The notes: a model not told the origin generated them from the letters alone. A DNA stretch of 64,000 nt from Amycolatopsis benzoatilytica AK 16/65 (GCF_000383915.1 NZ_KB912942.1:5358367-5422366), one strand, 5' to 3'. Shown: positions 1 to 8,989, counted from the first letter of the stretch. A program made the numbers and translations.

Positions 1-350
1 CGCTGCTCCTCCGTCCCGCCCAGCAGCAGCGGTGTGACGCCGAGCTTGTTCGAGGTGAGCACCGTGGAGATGCCGGCCGAGACGCGGGCGATTTCCTCCA
101 CCGCGACTGCCTGCGCCAGCGCGTCCGCCCCAGCGCCGGAGTACCTTTCCGGCACGCCCAGCGCGTGAAAACCGGCCGCGGTCAATTCCCGGTAGGCCGC
201 GGGGGAAAACGCGTCCGCGGCATCGACCTCGGCCGCGATCGGGCCGAGCCGCTGCTGCGCGAACGCACGCACCGACGCGCGCAGGTCCTGGTACTCGTCC
301 GGCAGCCGGAACGCTTCGCCCGTCGCGGGCGTCTGCTGAGTCGTCGTCAT
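1..350 (-). CDS. Acyl-CoA dehydrogenase, N-terminal part (cut by window edge)
   Basis: The minus strand reads from an ATG at 350 to the window edge without a stop, giving 116 residues. They begin MTTTQQTPATGEAFRLPDEY and continue with the helical N-terminal domain of acyl-CoA dehydrogenases (DLRASVRAFAQQRLGPIAAEVD, then GFHALGVPERYSGAGAD and a VEEIARVSAGIST stretch). Enzymes of this family oxidise acyl-CoA to enoyl-CoA with FAD and pass electrons to ETF. The catalytic Glu and FAD contacts lie in the missing C-terminal part. The gene is divergent from the CoA-transferase gene at 490, so the two may serve one acyl-CoA pathway (inference). Confidence 0.88.
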   Translation of the reverse strand, partial: MTTTQQTPATGEAFRLPDEYQDLRASVRAFAQQRLGPIAAEVDAADAFSPAAYRELTAAGFHALGVPERYSGAGADALAQAVAVEEIARVSAGISTVLTSNKLGVTPLLLGGTEEQ

Positions 351-489
351 GCTGCCAGTCAGGCAGGTCCGCCGCGCTGTCGGCAATGTGCGACTGCCTG
401 AAAGCCGTTGCCTGCTTCAGGCGACTGCCCATTTCCCGTGCGGCCACGGCTTCCTAGCGTCGGGCGCAGTCGACGCAAAGGAGCCAAAA

Positions 490-1629
490 TTGTCCACATT
501 GGACGGAATCCGGGTGCTGGACCTGTCCCGGGTGCTCGCCGGGCCGTTCTGCACGAGCATGCTCGCCGATCTGGGCGCGGACGTCGTCAAGGTCGAGCCC
601 CCGGGCGGGGACGACACCCGGCACCTCGGTCCGTTCCGCGACGGGACCAGCGTCTACTTCGCCATGCTCAACCGCGGCAAGCGCGGCATCAGCCTCAATC
701 TGAAAGACGACGGCGACCGGGCGGAGTTCCTCCGCCTCGCCGAGCGCGCCGACGTGGTCGTCGAGAACTTCCGGCCCGGAGTCGCCGACCGGCTCGGCGT
801 CGGAGCGGGCGAAGTCCTCCGCCGGAACCCGCGCGCCGTGTACGCCAGCATCTCCGGTTTCGGTCAGCACGGCGCACTGGCCGGGCGACCGGCCTACGAC
901 CTGATCGTGCAGGCGATGTCCGGGCTCATGGCCGCCACCGGCGAGCCGGACGGCGAGCCGACGAGAGTGGGCGAGTCGCTGGCCGACGTGATCGCCGGAC
1001 TGTACGGCGCGTGGGCAGTGTGCGCCGCACTCGTCCAGCGCGAGCGCACCGGGGCAGGACAGCATCTCGACATCGCCATGCTCGACGCCATGGTGTCGCT
1101 GCAAGTCACCAATGCGAGCCTGCTCGCGGCCACCGGTGCGGCACCGGGCCGAGTCGGGAACCGGCATCCTGTGACGACCCCGTTCGGTGCCTACCGCGCC
1201 GCCGACGGGCAGGTGGTGCTGGCCGCCGCCAACGACCGGACCTTCCAGGCGGTGCTCGCCATGATCGAGCGCCCCGGGCTGGCCGGCGACCCGAGGCTGC
1301 GGACCGATGCCGACCGCACCGCCCACGAGCCTTGGCTGCGGGGCATCATCGAGGACTGGACGAGCACCCGCAAGATCGAGGAGATCGTCGGCCACGCGGA
1401 GACGCACGGCGTGCCCGCCGGGCCGGTACAGGATCTGACGGCGGCATTCGGCGCGGTGCACGGCCGGGGCGTGCTCGGCCGGCTGCACGACGCCACCCTC
1501 GGCGAACTGGCCTGTCTCCGCCAGCCGGTCCGCTTCGGCGCGGCCGATCCCCAGCCTCGCCGGGCCGCCGAAGTGCCCAGGCTCGGTGCCGACCGCGCCC
1601 AAGTGCTCCGGGACTGGCTGGACGCGTGA
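490..1629 (+). CDS. CaiB/BaiF family (class III) CoA-transferase
   Basis: This 379-residue protein has the class III CoA-transferase fold signature: LDLSRVLAGPFCTSMLADLG near the N-terminus, VVKVEPPGGDDTR, NRGKRGISLNLK and VENFRPGVADRLG. Asp137, in PAYDLIVQAMSG, matches the conserved catalytic Asp that forms an aspartyl-CoA anhydride in this family. The length is normal for the family. I chose the TTG at 490 because an AAAGGAG ribosome site precedes it at the right distance and homology starts at once; a longer upstream reading lacks family sequence. The acid substrate cannot be read from sequence. It is divergent from an acyl-CoA dehydrogenase, which supports a role in CoA-ester catabolism. 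Confidence 0.92.
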   Translation: MSTLDGIRVLDLSRVLAGPFCTSMLADLGADVVKVEPPGGDDTRHLGPFRDGTSVYFAMLNRGKRGISLNLKDDGDRAEFLRLAERADVVVENFRPGVADRLGVGAGEVLRRNPRAVYASISGFGQHGALAGRPAYDLIVQAMSGLMAATGEPDGEPTRVGESLADVIAGLYGAWAVCAALVQRERTGAGQHLDIAMLDAMVSLQVTNASLLAATGAAPGRVGNRHPVTTPFGAYRAADGQVVLAAANDRTFQAVLAMIERPGLAGDPRLRTDADRTAHEPWLRGIIEDWTSTRKIEEIVGHAETHGVPAGPVQDLTAAFGAVHGRGVLGRLHDATLGELACLRQPVRFGAADPQPRRAAEVPRLGADRAQVLRDWLDA

Positions 1630-1876
1630 GCAGGTAATGCGTTTCGTTATGGACAATGCGCGAAGGGCATAGTACGCGTGTCGGCTGGTCCCGGTTCAAA
1701 GCCAACAATCGCGGCTCTGGTTCGCCCATTCCCGAAAGGCCACCCAGCCCGCTCCGATCAGTCCGCACGCCTCCGCCGCTGGTGGCAACTGCATCCGACG
1801 GGTCCAGCATGGTCGGCTGCCCCGTGCCTAAGCATCACCCGGGGCATAGGCGTCGAGGTAAAGGCCATTCTCGGCG

Positions 1877-2858
1877 TTGTGGACGAGTTGGGAGGCCGCC
1901 GATCACTGGGCCCGCGTCTACGCGACCAAGACCCTCGTGACAGCCCTGGACAGCCGTCGCGGCGCAGCCCGAACCCGCATCGTCGAGCACCAACCCGGAA
2001 CTCATGGTCCGGATGCTGGAAATGCTCGACATACGCGACGGTCGCCGGGTCCTGGAGATCGGAACCGGAACCGGATACAACGCCGCGCTCTTGTGCCACC
2101 GCCTCGGGGACGACAGGGTCTTCTCCGTCGACATCGACCCGGAGCTGATTGCTCTGGCGCGTCAGCGGCTTGCCGACGCAGGGTTTCGGCCCACCGTCGT
2201 CGCTGTCGACGGCGAGCGCGGCTTGCCCGAGCACGCGCCGTACGACCGGATCATCGCGACGTGCGCGGTCCCCGCGGTTCCCGCGTCGTGGACGCGTCAG
2301 CTGGCCCCCGGCGGAGCCCTCCTCGTCGACCTCAAGCTCGCCGTCAGCGCCGGCAACCTCGTCCACCTTCACCGCAAGGACAACGGCACCTTGGAAGGAC
2401 GATTCGCCGCTAAATGGGGATCGTTCATGACGATGCGACACAACGGCGAAGCCGGGAATCCATTGCCCGCAACCCATCACACCGAAGCAGAGCGGTCCTT
2501 CGGCACTTCCGCGCCGGTGCCGCCGTGGGAAAACCGTGTGATGTGGTTCCTTGCTCAGCTCGTCGGACTGCCGCGAGACGTGGTCTTCGGCGCGCTTCTC
2601 GACGAGGCGACGCGACGACCGTACGCGCACACCTTGACCGCACCGGACGGATCTTGGTCGCGTGTCGACATCGCCGACAACACGGTGACCGAAGGCGGGA
2701 CAACGTCGCTGTGGCAACCCGTCGAGTCGGCGTACCGCCTGTGGCGCGACAACGATGAGCCCACGTGGAGCCGTCTCGGGTTGACCGTGGACACCGAGGG
2801 CGTCAACACGGTATGGCTCGACGATCCGGACGGCGAACATCGGTGGTCGATCGGATAA
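1877..2858 (+). pseudogene. FxLD-type/PCMT-like methyltransferase, frameshifted and 5'-truncated
   Basis: From about 2004 the frame encodes a SAM-methyltransferase core with VLEIGTGTGYNAALL (motif I) and later ATCAVPAVPASWTRQLAPGG, as in the protein-L-isoaspartate methyltransferases of FxLD-type RiPP clusters. The expected N-terminal sequence HWARVYATKTLVTALD is in another frame (TTG at 1877). In the core frame, PWTAVAAQPEPASSSTNPEL follows an in-frame TGA near 1937, so the reading frame is broken at about 1935-1950. The usual leading domain is absent. Seen: the motifs and the frame break. Inferred: a decayed RiPP-modifying enzyme. A single sequencing error could restore the frame but would not restore the missing N-terminus. 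Confidence 0.65.
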
Positions 2859-2866
2859 CACCATGA

Positions 2867-3658
2867 GCGGCCCTCGGCGATCGAGCCCGTCAACACCACG
2901 CCGAGAGGATCCTGGGCTGGCGCGTCACCGATCAGGCGCAACTCGCCCAGCTCGGCGACGCCTCGCTCTGCCACGGATGGGCCGGGCTGGTCCACAGCGT
3001 CTGGCGCGCCGGCCAGCACGGACCACCAAATGTGCGGCTTCGTGCCCCTGCGGAACGGGATCGCCGACGACCCGCGCGGAAGATTCCGCTGACCGCTGAC
3101 AAGGCGGTGAAACTCCAGCTCAACCAGGAACACACGATCGACTCAGCAGGGCTGTTGGGGGTGTTTGACCGTCCGCGATTCGAGGCGTGGACCGGTGTCA
3201 GGTTCGTGCCGATCCAGTCGCTGGAATGGCTCTACCTGTGGCTCGCGTGCGTGCTGGACACCAGCCTGTGCTCCATGTCGGTTGACCACGCCGCGATCGA
3301 TGCCGGTGTGGTTGAACCGATGTTCCGTGCGAGCACGATGGCCGTGCCTGGGGAGCGTGAGCTCGCCTATTTGACGTGGCGTCTTGCCGGGCACACCGAG
3401 AGCGGCGGCAAGATCATGGAGGTCGGGTTCATCGGTCACAGCGAGGCGGGAGCCGGCCTCGCCGATCGTGTTGCCGAGGAAGTTCGCGCCTGGAGCGAGG
3501 ACCACCGCAACCGCACCGTCCAGTTCGAGATTCCGCAGACCGGCGGCAGCGATCCGAAGGCACGCAGGTTCTTCCTCGACCGGCCGCACCATGGCCTGAC
3601 AGTCATCTGGTGGTGGCCCCTTGCACGATCGAAACCGTTGGCGCACTGTGATCGATAG
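2867..3658 (+). pseudogene. LanC-like fragment joined to C-terminal domain of FxLD-system methyltransferase
   Basis: One open frame runs from just after a TGA (2864) to 3658, but no start codon occurs before the GTG at 3032. Its first part, HHAERILGWRVTDQ to DASLCHGWAGLVHSVWRAG, has the Cys-His-Gly zinc motif of lanthionine cyclases (LanC). From about residue 85 it changes to a region resembling the C-terminal domain of FxLD-system methyltransferases (FEAWTGVRF, SEAGAGLADRVAEEVRAWS, HHGLTVIWW). The join looks like a deletion that fused pieces of two neighbouring genes. With the methyltransferase remnant upstream it marks a former lanthipeptide-like locus. The LanC match is convincing; the C-terminal assignment is from memory of the family. 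Confidence 0.5.
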
Positions 3659-3863
3659 GTGACCCCGGGCGTGTGATTCGGGTTGGCACCGTCGAATGCC
3701 AGCGGCCAGTTGGAATTCCCCACGGACGATGGGTTAGCGAGGAGTTAGCTGGCCACGTATAGGCACGGAACGTGACGTTAACGAGCTTGCCAAGGTTCGA
3801 AGTCGTCTGCACAGCCGCGAATGGACCGATCTGATCGATGGGGCTGTTCTGTGAGCCGGGTAT

Positions 3864-4331
3864 TCAGTGGGCGTTAGCGTGGCGGTTGGGCGCCCAGAGT
3901 TGGTCAGCATCGCCGGCAGCGAGTCGGCCTCGATAGACGTCGATCTTGTGATCGATGAGTTCGAGGTTTTCTTGTAGCTCAGCGAGTTTAGCGGTCACCT
4001 CGGCGCGATGCGCCTCCAGAAGGGAGAGTCGTTCCTGCTCGTTGCCGCGCCCGGCGCAGACGAGTTGGGCGTACTGTCGGATGGTCTTGATAGGCATGCC
4101 GGTGGCACGCAGCTTGGTGCAGACGGTGATCCAGTCGAGGTCGAGTTGGTGGTAACGGCGCCGGCCGCCAGTGGTGCGGTCGACAGGGTTGACGACCAGT
4201 CCGGCGCGTTCGTAGTAGCGCAGGGTGTGCACGCTGACCCCGGTGCGGCGGGCGGCCTCGGCAATGCTCAGGCCCTCCTGGAGATCGGAGCGAGCGGGTC
4301 CGGATTCCGACTGTGACTTGACTTCGAGCAT
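3864..4331 (-). CDS. MerR family transcriptional regulator
   Basis: This 155-residue protein has the MerR winged helix-turn-helix from about residue 21 (LSIAEAARRTGVSVHTLRYY, then ERAGLV and TGGRRRYHQLDLDWI). A coiled-coil dimerisation helix follows (RLSLLEAHRAEVTAKLAELQ). The C-terminus lacks the clustered cysteines of metal-sensing members, so an organic or redox signal is more likely. The gene is divergent from the SDR gene at 4351 with only 19 bases between starts, the usual arrangement of MerR regulators with an oxidoreductase target. It probably controls that gene and itself. Confidence 0.9.
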   Translation of the reverse strand: MLEVKSQSESGPARSDLQEGLSIAEAARRTGVSVHTLRYYERAGLVVNPVDRTTGGRRRYHQLDLDWITVCTKLRATGMPIKTIRQYAQLVCAGRGNEQERLSLLEAHRAEVTAKLAELQENLELIDHKIDVYRGRLAAGDADQLWAPNRHANAH

Positions 4332-4350
4332 GCTCTAAAACGTAGCGTGC
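4318..4350 (+). promoter_or_regulatory. Candidate MerR-controlled divergent promoter/operator
   Basis: A perfect palindrome GAGCATGCTC lies at 4326-4335 and spans the MerR start codon. A TTGACT box (4318-4323) and TAGCGT (4343-4348) are 19 bases apart, the long spacer typical of MerR-activated promoters. If used, transcription would start close to the SDR start codon, giving a nearly leaderless mRNA. The sequence elements are seen; the function is inferred. Confidence 0.4.
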
Positions 4351-5067
4351 ATGGTCATGACAGCAACGCTGATCACCGGAGCGAACAAGGGGCTCGGCTT
4401 CGAGACCGCCCGCCGACTCATTGCCGCAGGTCATACCGTCTACGTCGGAAGCCGGGACGCCGAACGCGGGCGCCGTGCCGCCGAGCAGCTCGGCGCACGG
4501 GTAGTCCAGCTCGACGTTACCGACGATGCGTCCGTGGCGGCCGCGGTCAAGGCCATCGAGGCCGACGGAGGGCTGGACGTGCTGGTCAACAACGCCGGAA
4601 TCGCACCGGAATGGCGAGACACCAATGACGTGATCGGCGCCGCGGACCTGACAGTTGGCCTGATGCGGCAGACCTTCGAGACCAACGTCTTCGGCACGGT
4701 GCGCGTCCTCCGCGCGTTCCTCCCGCTGCTGCGGCGTTCCACCGCCGCAGTGGTGGTCAACGTCAGCAGCGCTCTGGCCTCGCTGACCCGGGCTACCACC
4801 CCGGGTACCCGGCAATACGCCTATACGCTCGTCGCGTACCCCGCGTCGAAAACCGCGGTCAACATGATCACTGTGCAGTATGCGAAGGCGTTCCCGAACA
4901 TGCGGATCAATGCGGTGGAACCTGGATTCACCCAGACCGACCTGAACGGCAACACCGGCCTCCAGACCGTCGAGCAGGGCGCCGAGATCATCGTGCGCAT
5001 GGCACAGGCGGGGACTGACGGCCCCACCGGAGGCTACTTCGACGCCGAAGGCACCCTTCCCTGGTAA
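4351..5067 (+). CDS. SDR family NAD(P)-dependent oxidoreductase
   Basis: A classical short-chain dehydrogenase of 238 residues. It has TLITGANKGLGFETARRL (cofactor-binding TGxxxGxG) near the N-terminus, LDVLVNNAGIAPEW (NNAG), VVVNVSSALASLT with the catalytic Ser, and YTLVAYPASKTAVNM, in which the YxxxK pair is Tyr-Pro-Ala-Ser-Lys. VEPGFTQTDLNGNTG follows as in SDRs that sense small carbonyl compounds. The ATG at 4351 is used here; a second ATG at 4357 is possible. It is the likely target of the divergent MerR regulator. The substrate is not predictable. Confidence 0.93.
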   Translation: MVMTATLITGANKGLGFETARRLIAAGHTVYVGSRDAERGRRAAEQLGARVVQLDVTDDASVAAAVKAIEADGGLDVLVNNAGIAPEWRDTNDVIGAADLTVGLMRQTFETNVFGTVRVLRAFLPLLRRSTAAVVVNVSSALASLTRATTPGTRQYAYTLVAYPASKTAVNMITVQYAKAFPNMRINAVEPGFTQTDLNGNTGLQTVEQGAEIIVRMAQAGTDGPTGGYFDAEGTLPW

Positions 5068-5517
5068 TCCGAACGGGGCGCGGCAGGTGTTCGCGACGGT
5101 CGATCCCAAAACGAGGTCAACTTGCTCACAGAGCAGCAGACCGAGGGGCCGCCTATCGATCACAGGGGCCAACTACCAATCACAGGCACACGCACAACAT
5201 AAAATTGCGATTGGCTGCTTCCTCGCGGTGCCTGCGGTGTCCCGCTTATTCGTCGACATGAGGACGGTGCCTCTCGTCTGCCGCGATGAGCACCGCACGC
5301 CGGGCGAGGCGTGGTGGGCGACCGCCGACAGCCCAGAGGGCTGCCGCGGGCTCCTCCGCGCGCACGCCTCGATCGTCGTCCACCGGTCCCCTGTTAGGAC
5401 TGCCGGCCCAGCCGTGTAACAACGGCTCGTCTCACGCGATTGGACCTGAGCGCGAAACGCGCACGGGTGGCGTGGGTAGACGAAGCCCGCAGCGTCCTGG
5501 ACAGCCGAAGGAGTGCC
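5068..5517. other. Gap with no recognisable gene
   Basis: About 450 bases between the SDR gene and the Mrr-type gene. Short open frames are present but none has a ribosome site with family-like sequence. An AT-richer stretch lies around 5170-5220. I see no feature I can support here. Confidence 0.5.
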
Positions 5518-6162
5518 GTGGCTCGGCGACGAACACAGGTCGACGGCTGTACGTCAGTGCTCGCCCTTGGGATTGCTGCCGGGCTTCTGGGCGGGGTCGT
5601 CCTGGTCGCAGGGCTCGTCGTCGCACACCCGGTCATCTCGATTGTCGGCTTCCTCGCGATCGCGGCGGCAGCTGTCACAGGCGTGGTGCTGCGGTACCGG
5701 TCCCGAGCGCGCGCCGAGCTCGCGCGCGCAACGGCTGCCCGCCAAGCCTACGAGCTGGAAGTCATCAGATCGCAGGAAATAGCGCGATATCACATGATGG
5801 GCGCACCCGAGTTCGAGGAAGCCCTCGCGTTCCTCTGCGCTCGCGACGGCTGCGCCTACGCAGAACGCGTCGGACGCGCAGGCGACCTCGGCGCCGACGT
5901 GATCGCGACCGCTCCGGACGGTCGAAAGATCGTGATCCAAGCCAAGCGCTACGTCCCGACGAACAAGGTCACGGGCCCAGATCTGCAGAGATTCGGCGGA
6001 ACCTGCTACAGCGTGCACGGCGCACACATCGCCGCGGTCATCACTACGTCGACGTTCACACAGCAGGCCCGACAGTACGCCGCGCACCACGGCATACGCC
6101 TCTTCGACGCAGACGCTCTCGCCGCATGGGCCAGCCGCACTGGTCCGGCACCATGGCATTAG
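5518..6162 (+). CDS. Membrane-anchored Mrr-type restriction endonuclease-like protein
   Basis: The 214-residue protein starts with a basic segment and two hydrophobic helices (LALGIAAGLLGGVVLVAGLV and ISIVGFLAIAAAAVTGVVL), then a helical linker and a C-terminal Mrr-like nuclease domain. The domain shows the PD-(D/E)xK variant GADVIA...IVIQAKRY, and the downstream FGGTCYSVHGAHIAAVITTS matches Mrr_cat proteins. The GTG at 5518 follows an AAGGAG site at short spacing; a TTG at 5440 in frame would add 26 residues. Mrr-type nucleases cut modified or foreign DNA, but the small two-helix membrane form has no assigned role. It lies near a decayed HsdR gene. Confidence 0.8.
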   Translation: MARRRTQVDGCTSVLALGIAAGLLGGVVLVAGLVVAHPVISIVGFLAIAAAAVTGVVLRYRSRARAELARATAARQAYELEVIRSQEIARYHMMGAPEFEEALAFLCARDGCAYAERVGRAGDLGADVIATAPDGRKIVIQAKRYVPTNKVTGPDLQRFGGTCYSVHGAHIAAVITTSTFTQQARQYAAHHGIRLFDADALAAWASRTGPAPWH

Positions 6163-6189
6163 CCGAATTACGGCAATAAGCGCAGGCTG

Positions 6190-6440
6190 AATTCCGGAAT
6201 GCTGAGAACGAAGCCTTGCGCGAGTGTGGCGACACGCCCTTTGGCAACGCCCCATTCGCCGGAGGTCGCGACGGCGTCGACTGGAAGCTCCAGTGTGCGC
6301 AGCGGCCGGGCGGCCTTCTCTGTCTGGTTGTCGACAACATCCACCCACGCCCCGCTCGCGCGGAGGGCAGCCAACGCTGGCTGGGCACCCGGATAGAGGT
6401 CACACCCCTCGATCGCCTCGCCGGCACCGGCATACCTCAC
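6190..6440 (-). pseudogene. HAD-family phosphatase fragment
   Basis: The minus strand encodes DLYPGAQPALAALRASGAWV, then VVDNQT and LPVDAVATSGEWGVAK, which is the middle of a HAD-superfamily hydrolase (cap region and motif II/III area). The N-terminal DxD nucleophile motif is absent, and after GVAK the sequence changes to unrelated residues before a stop at 6168. Both ends are therefore lost. The 6441-6717 stretch behind it has no recognisable coding sequence. Confidence 0.6.
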
Positions 6441-6717
6441 GCTGCTCGGCTGCGAGGCCGGAACCGGGCCGCAGCATTTGGAAGGTCTCGGCGTTGTTCA
6501 GCCCTGCCGCCGTGACGGTGCCCAAGACAGTGGAGAACGTGTGCCGGGGACGCCGAGCCAATCCGTCGATCTGCCGAACTCGGCGCTGTCGTCCAGCACA
6601 GGTTCGCCAGCGCCGAGCGCTACCGACTCGATCGCAAATCTCCCGGCCCTCTCGATGTGGTGCCATCCGCGCCGCAGCCAACCACTTCTCGCCGTTGCGC
6701 GCGGCGGGCGAACCTCG

Positions 6718-7110
6718 TCAAGGAGCGTCAGGCTTGGCGTCCCAGGTTGCGAGTTCTCCACCAGGCATGGAGACGACCAGGAATCCGTCGGGCCCTGATA
6801 CTGTCCATGCTTCGTATTCGTCGTCTTTCTCCGCCTGGATCGCAGCGCCATTGTCGAATGCGATTCTTAGCGTGCCAGAATCATCGACATCGGAATTCGC
6901 TACGACCTGGGACAGCAAGATGTCCATCGGCTGGAATGATTCTTGCGGATCGCTCTCCGGGGAAAAACTGTACTGCCTCCCCGGCACGCTGAAGCTGAAC
7001 GGTGATTCGATGCGCGCCGTGTAATCGTCGGAGAAGTGCAGGACGGCACTGTATTCGACCGTTATGGAGAGCAGCTTCTTTCCCTCAAGGCCGAGATTCA
7101 CGGCTACCAT
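6718..7110 (-). CDS. DUF6188 family protein, likely immunity protein
   Basis: A 130-residue acidic, beta-rich protein ending EDDEYEAWTVSGPDGFLVVS then MPGGELATWD, the closing signature of DUF6188. A central GTLRIAFDNGAAI stretch also fits. Proteins of this family often sit directly behind polymorphic toxin genes. Here the start codon overlaps the stop codon of a toxin C-terminal tail in another frame (GGATGGTAG at 7105-7112), so the two were translationally coupled. The immunity role is inferred from that arrangement. The gene itself looks intact. Confidence 0.75.
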   Translation of the reverse strand: MVAVNLGLEGKKLLSITVEYSAVLHFSDDYTARIESPFSFSVPGRQYSFSPESDPQESFQPMDILLSQVVANSDVDDSGTLRIAFDNGAAIQAEKDDEYEAWTVSGPDGFLVVSMPGGELATWDAKPDAP

Positions 7111-7280
7111 CCTTCCGGGGTCGGGTACGATCCGTCTGCGTTGCGTGGGATATGGGTTTCCGCCCTGGATCCCGGCTTGCCGTCAAGCTTAACAGGCTGG
7201 TTGTGTTCGTTGGTGAACTTGACGTAGCCGTTCGGGTATCGCGGATCCGCTCCGGGTTCCATGACTCGGACGGAATTCGC
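7105..7280 (-). pseudogene. C-terminal tail of a polymorphic (Rhs/HINT-type) toxin
   Basis: In the frame ending TAG at 7105-7107 the minus strand reads VRVMEPGADPRYPNGYVKFT, then NEHNQPVKLDGKPGSRAETH and IPRNADGSYPTPEGW. This is the typical end of secreted polymorphic toxins of actinobacteria, with the conserved PNGY, LDGKPG and THIPRN blocks. In-frame sequence stops at a TGA near 7308, and from about 7283 upward the DNA belongs to a decayed HsdR gene. Only the last ~55 residues survive. The DUF6188 gene follows by overlap. The active-site domain is missing, so no nuclease or deaminase class can be named. Confidence 0.65.
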
Positions 7281-7282
7281 GT

Positions 7283-8206
7283 CACCGCCAGCTTGCGGAA
7301 CCGATCACCGAGCGGCTCCTCTCCCTCCGGAGGCCGGTTGCCCGGGGTGCCGGGGAACGAAGGTAGTTCGTCAGGCCGTAAGCCGCCCGCACCCAGCTCC
7401 TCGGCCCGCCGTCAAGCTTGCTCCGCCACGGGTAGCCGGCACACAGCTGATTCAACGACGCGATGAGCGTGGTCGTGAGCGCGACAGCTTCGTCGATGTT
7501 CTTGCCGACCGGCTTCTGGGCCCGGCCGGTGTCGGTGTACTCGGCGAGCGCCTTGTTCAGGTTGTCCGCCAAGGGCGCGTAGGCGACGAGCAGTCCGTCC
7601 GGCTTGCCGCGGAAGGTACGGTTCACCCGCGCCAACGTCTGCATCAGCAGAGCGCCTTTGAGCGGACGGTCAAGGTAGAGCGTATGCAGCGGAGGCGCGT
7701 CGAAACCGGTCAGCATCATGTTTTTGGACGAGGACGATCTGAAGCTCGTCCTCGGCATCGCGGAGCCGCTTCTGGATGACCTTGTTCTGCCCGTCGCGGC
7801 GGACATGCCGAGCCCCGGGCATGACGTCCTGAGCCTTGCCGGAATAGACGACTTTGATCACGCCCTTGTCATCGGCATCGTGATGCCACTCGGGCTTGAG
7901 CTTGACGATCTCGTCGTACAGGTTGGCGCAGATCTCCCGCGTCGCCCCGACAATGAACGCCTTGCCGGGAGAACCGATGAACTTGCGCATCTCCTCGGAC
8001 CGCGTCTCCCAATGCGCGAAGATGTCTGCTGCCAACGCCTCCAGACGGGCTGGCGCTCCGTACACGGCGTTGATCACCGCAACGGACTTCTCGATCTTGG
8101 CGCGCTCGGCCTCGTCGAGTCCGAGCGTCGCCTCGTCCGCAGCCTTGTCGAGGTCGTCCTCGGTGACGTCATCGATCAGCTTGACCTTGCAGGAGAAAGG
8201 GCGCAC
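7283..8206 (-). pseudogene. Type I restriction enzyme R subunit (HsdR) remnant, two frameshifts
   Basis: Three consecutive frames encode an HsdR C-terminal half. From 8206: EKSVAVINAVYGAPARLEAL, IVGATREICANLYDEIVKLK and [20 protein letters not shown]. From about 7730: [20 protein letters not shown] and [20 protein letters not shown] (helicase motifs V/VI). From about 7365: [20 protein letters not shown]. The nuclease and first helicase domains are absent, and no hsdM or hsdS is nearby. This is a dead fragment that ends where the toxin tail begins. Confidence 0.85.
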
Positions 8207-8439
8207 GTCAGTCGGCGAAGTTCCTACGTGGCTGCGCTGGCGAGCTGATCGGGGTCGGTGTCTGCTGGCTCGGGCGCGGCCGGTCTGCCACAGTGGGAAC
8301 CGGGGCTCGGAGTTTCACGCGGCGCCGCCGGACGAGGCCGGGACTCCTGCTGGCTGCGCGGGCCCCATGGACGTGGCTACACCGAAACCGTCCGGAACAG
8401 GGCGGGAGGCTCTGCCTGCGACAGAGGAGGCGACGGGAG

Positions 8440-8889
8440 ATGGATCAACAGCTGCCACTCGCGAACATCATCACCCTCGGCGTACATGACTTTGGGCGCG
8501 AGCGTGAGTTCTACCGCGGACTGGGCTGGCCACACGCATTCGACAGCGACAGCTTCACCGTCTTCGAACTGCGCGGCACCCTGCTCGCGTTGTTCGGTAT
8601 TGACCAGCTCGGCGCCGATGCTCGCGTTACGCCGGAGCCCGGGCTCGGCGGCATCCGCAGCGCGGTCATCATCACCGTGGATCGGCCGGAGGAGGTCGAC
8701 GCCCTCATCCGACGCGCCCGCGAGGCCGGTGGCACCGTGACGAAGGAGCCGACGGACGCGGAGTTCTTCGAGGGGCGCGACGCGTACTTCGCCGATCCCG
8801 AGAACAACTACTGGGAGGTCGCGTGGGCCGCGGGAGACAATCCGGTTTCTGCGGCGGCTCGGCGCGCCGCCGGCATCCGGTCAGAGTGA
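8440..8889 (+). CDS. VOC family protein (glyoxalase/bleomycin-resistance fold)
   Basis: A 149-residue protein with two beta-alpha-beta-beta-beta modules: IITLGVHDFGREREFYRGLG with GWPHAF at the N-terminus, and EEVDALIRRAREAGGTVTKE followed by DAYFADPENNYWEVAW at the C-terminus. VOC proteins are small metal-dependent isomerases, dioxygenases or drug-binding proteins; the DPENNYWEV block usually carries the metal-ligand Glu. The ATG at 8440 follows AGAGGAGG by nine bases. There is no operon partner, so the substrate is unknown. Confidence 0.88.
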   Translation: MDQQLPLANIITLGVHDFGREREFYRGLGWPHAFDSDSFTVFELRGTLLALFGIDQLGADARVTPEPGLGGIRSAVIITVDRPEEVDALIRRAREAGGTVTKEPTDAEFFEGRDAYFADPENNYWEVAWAAGDNPVSAAARRAAGIRSE

Positions 8890-8989
8890 CGTCCAGATAT
8901 CAGCGGGCGATGATTGCGGCAGCTTGAGTCCCGAAACGGACTTCGGTGGCAGTCGGGCGCGGTACCGCCAAAAGTCGAGAACACACACG

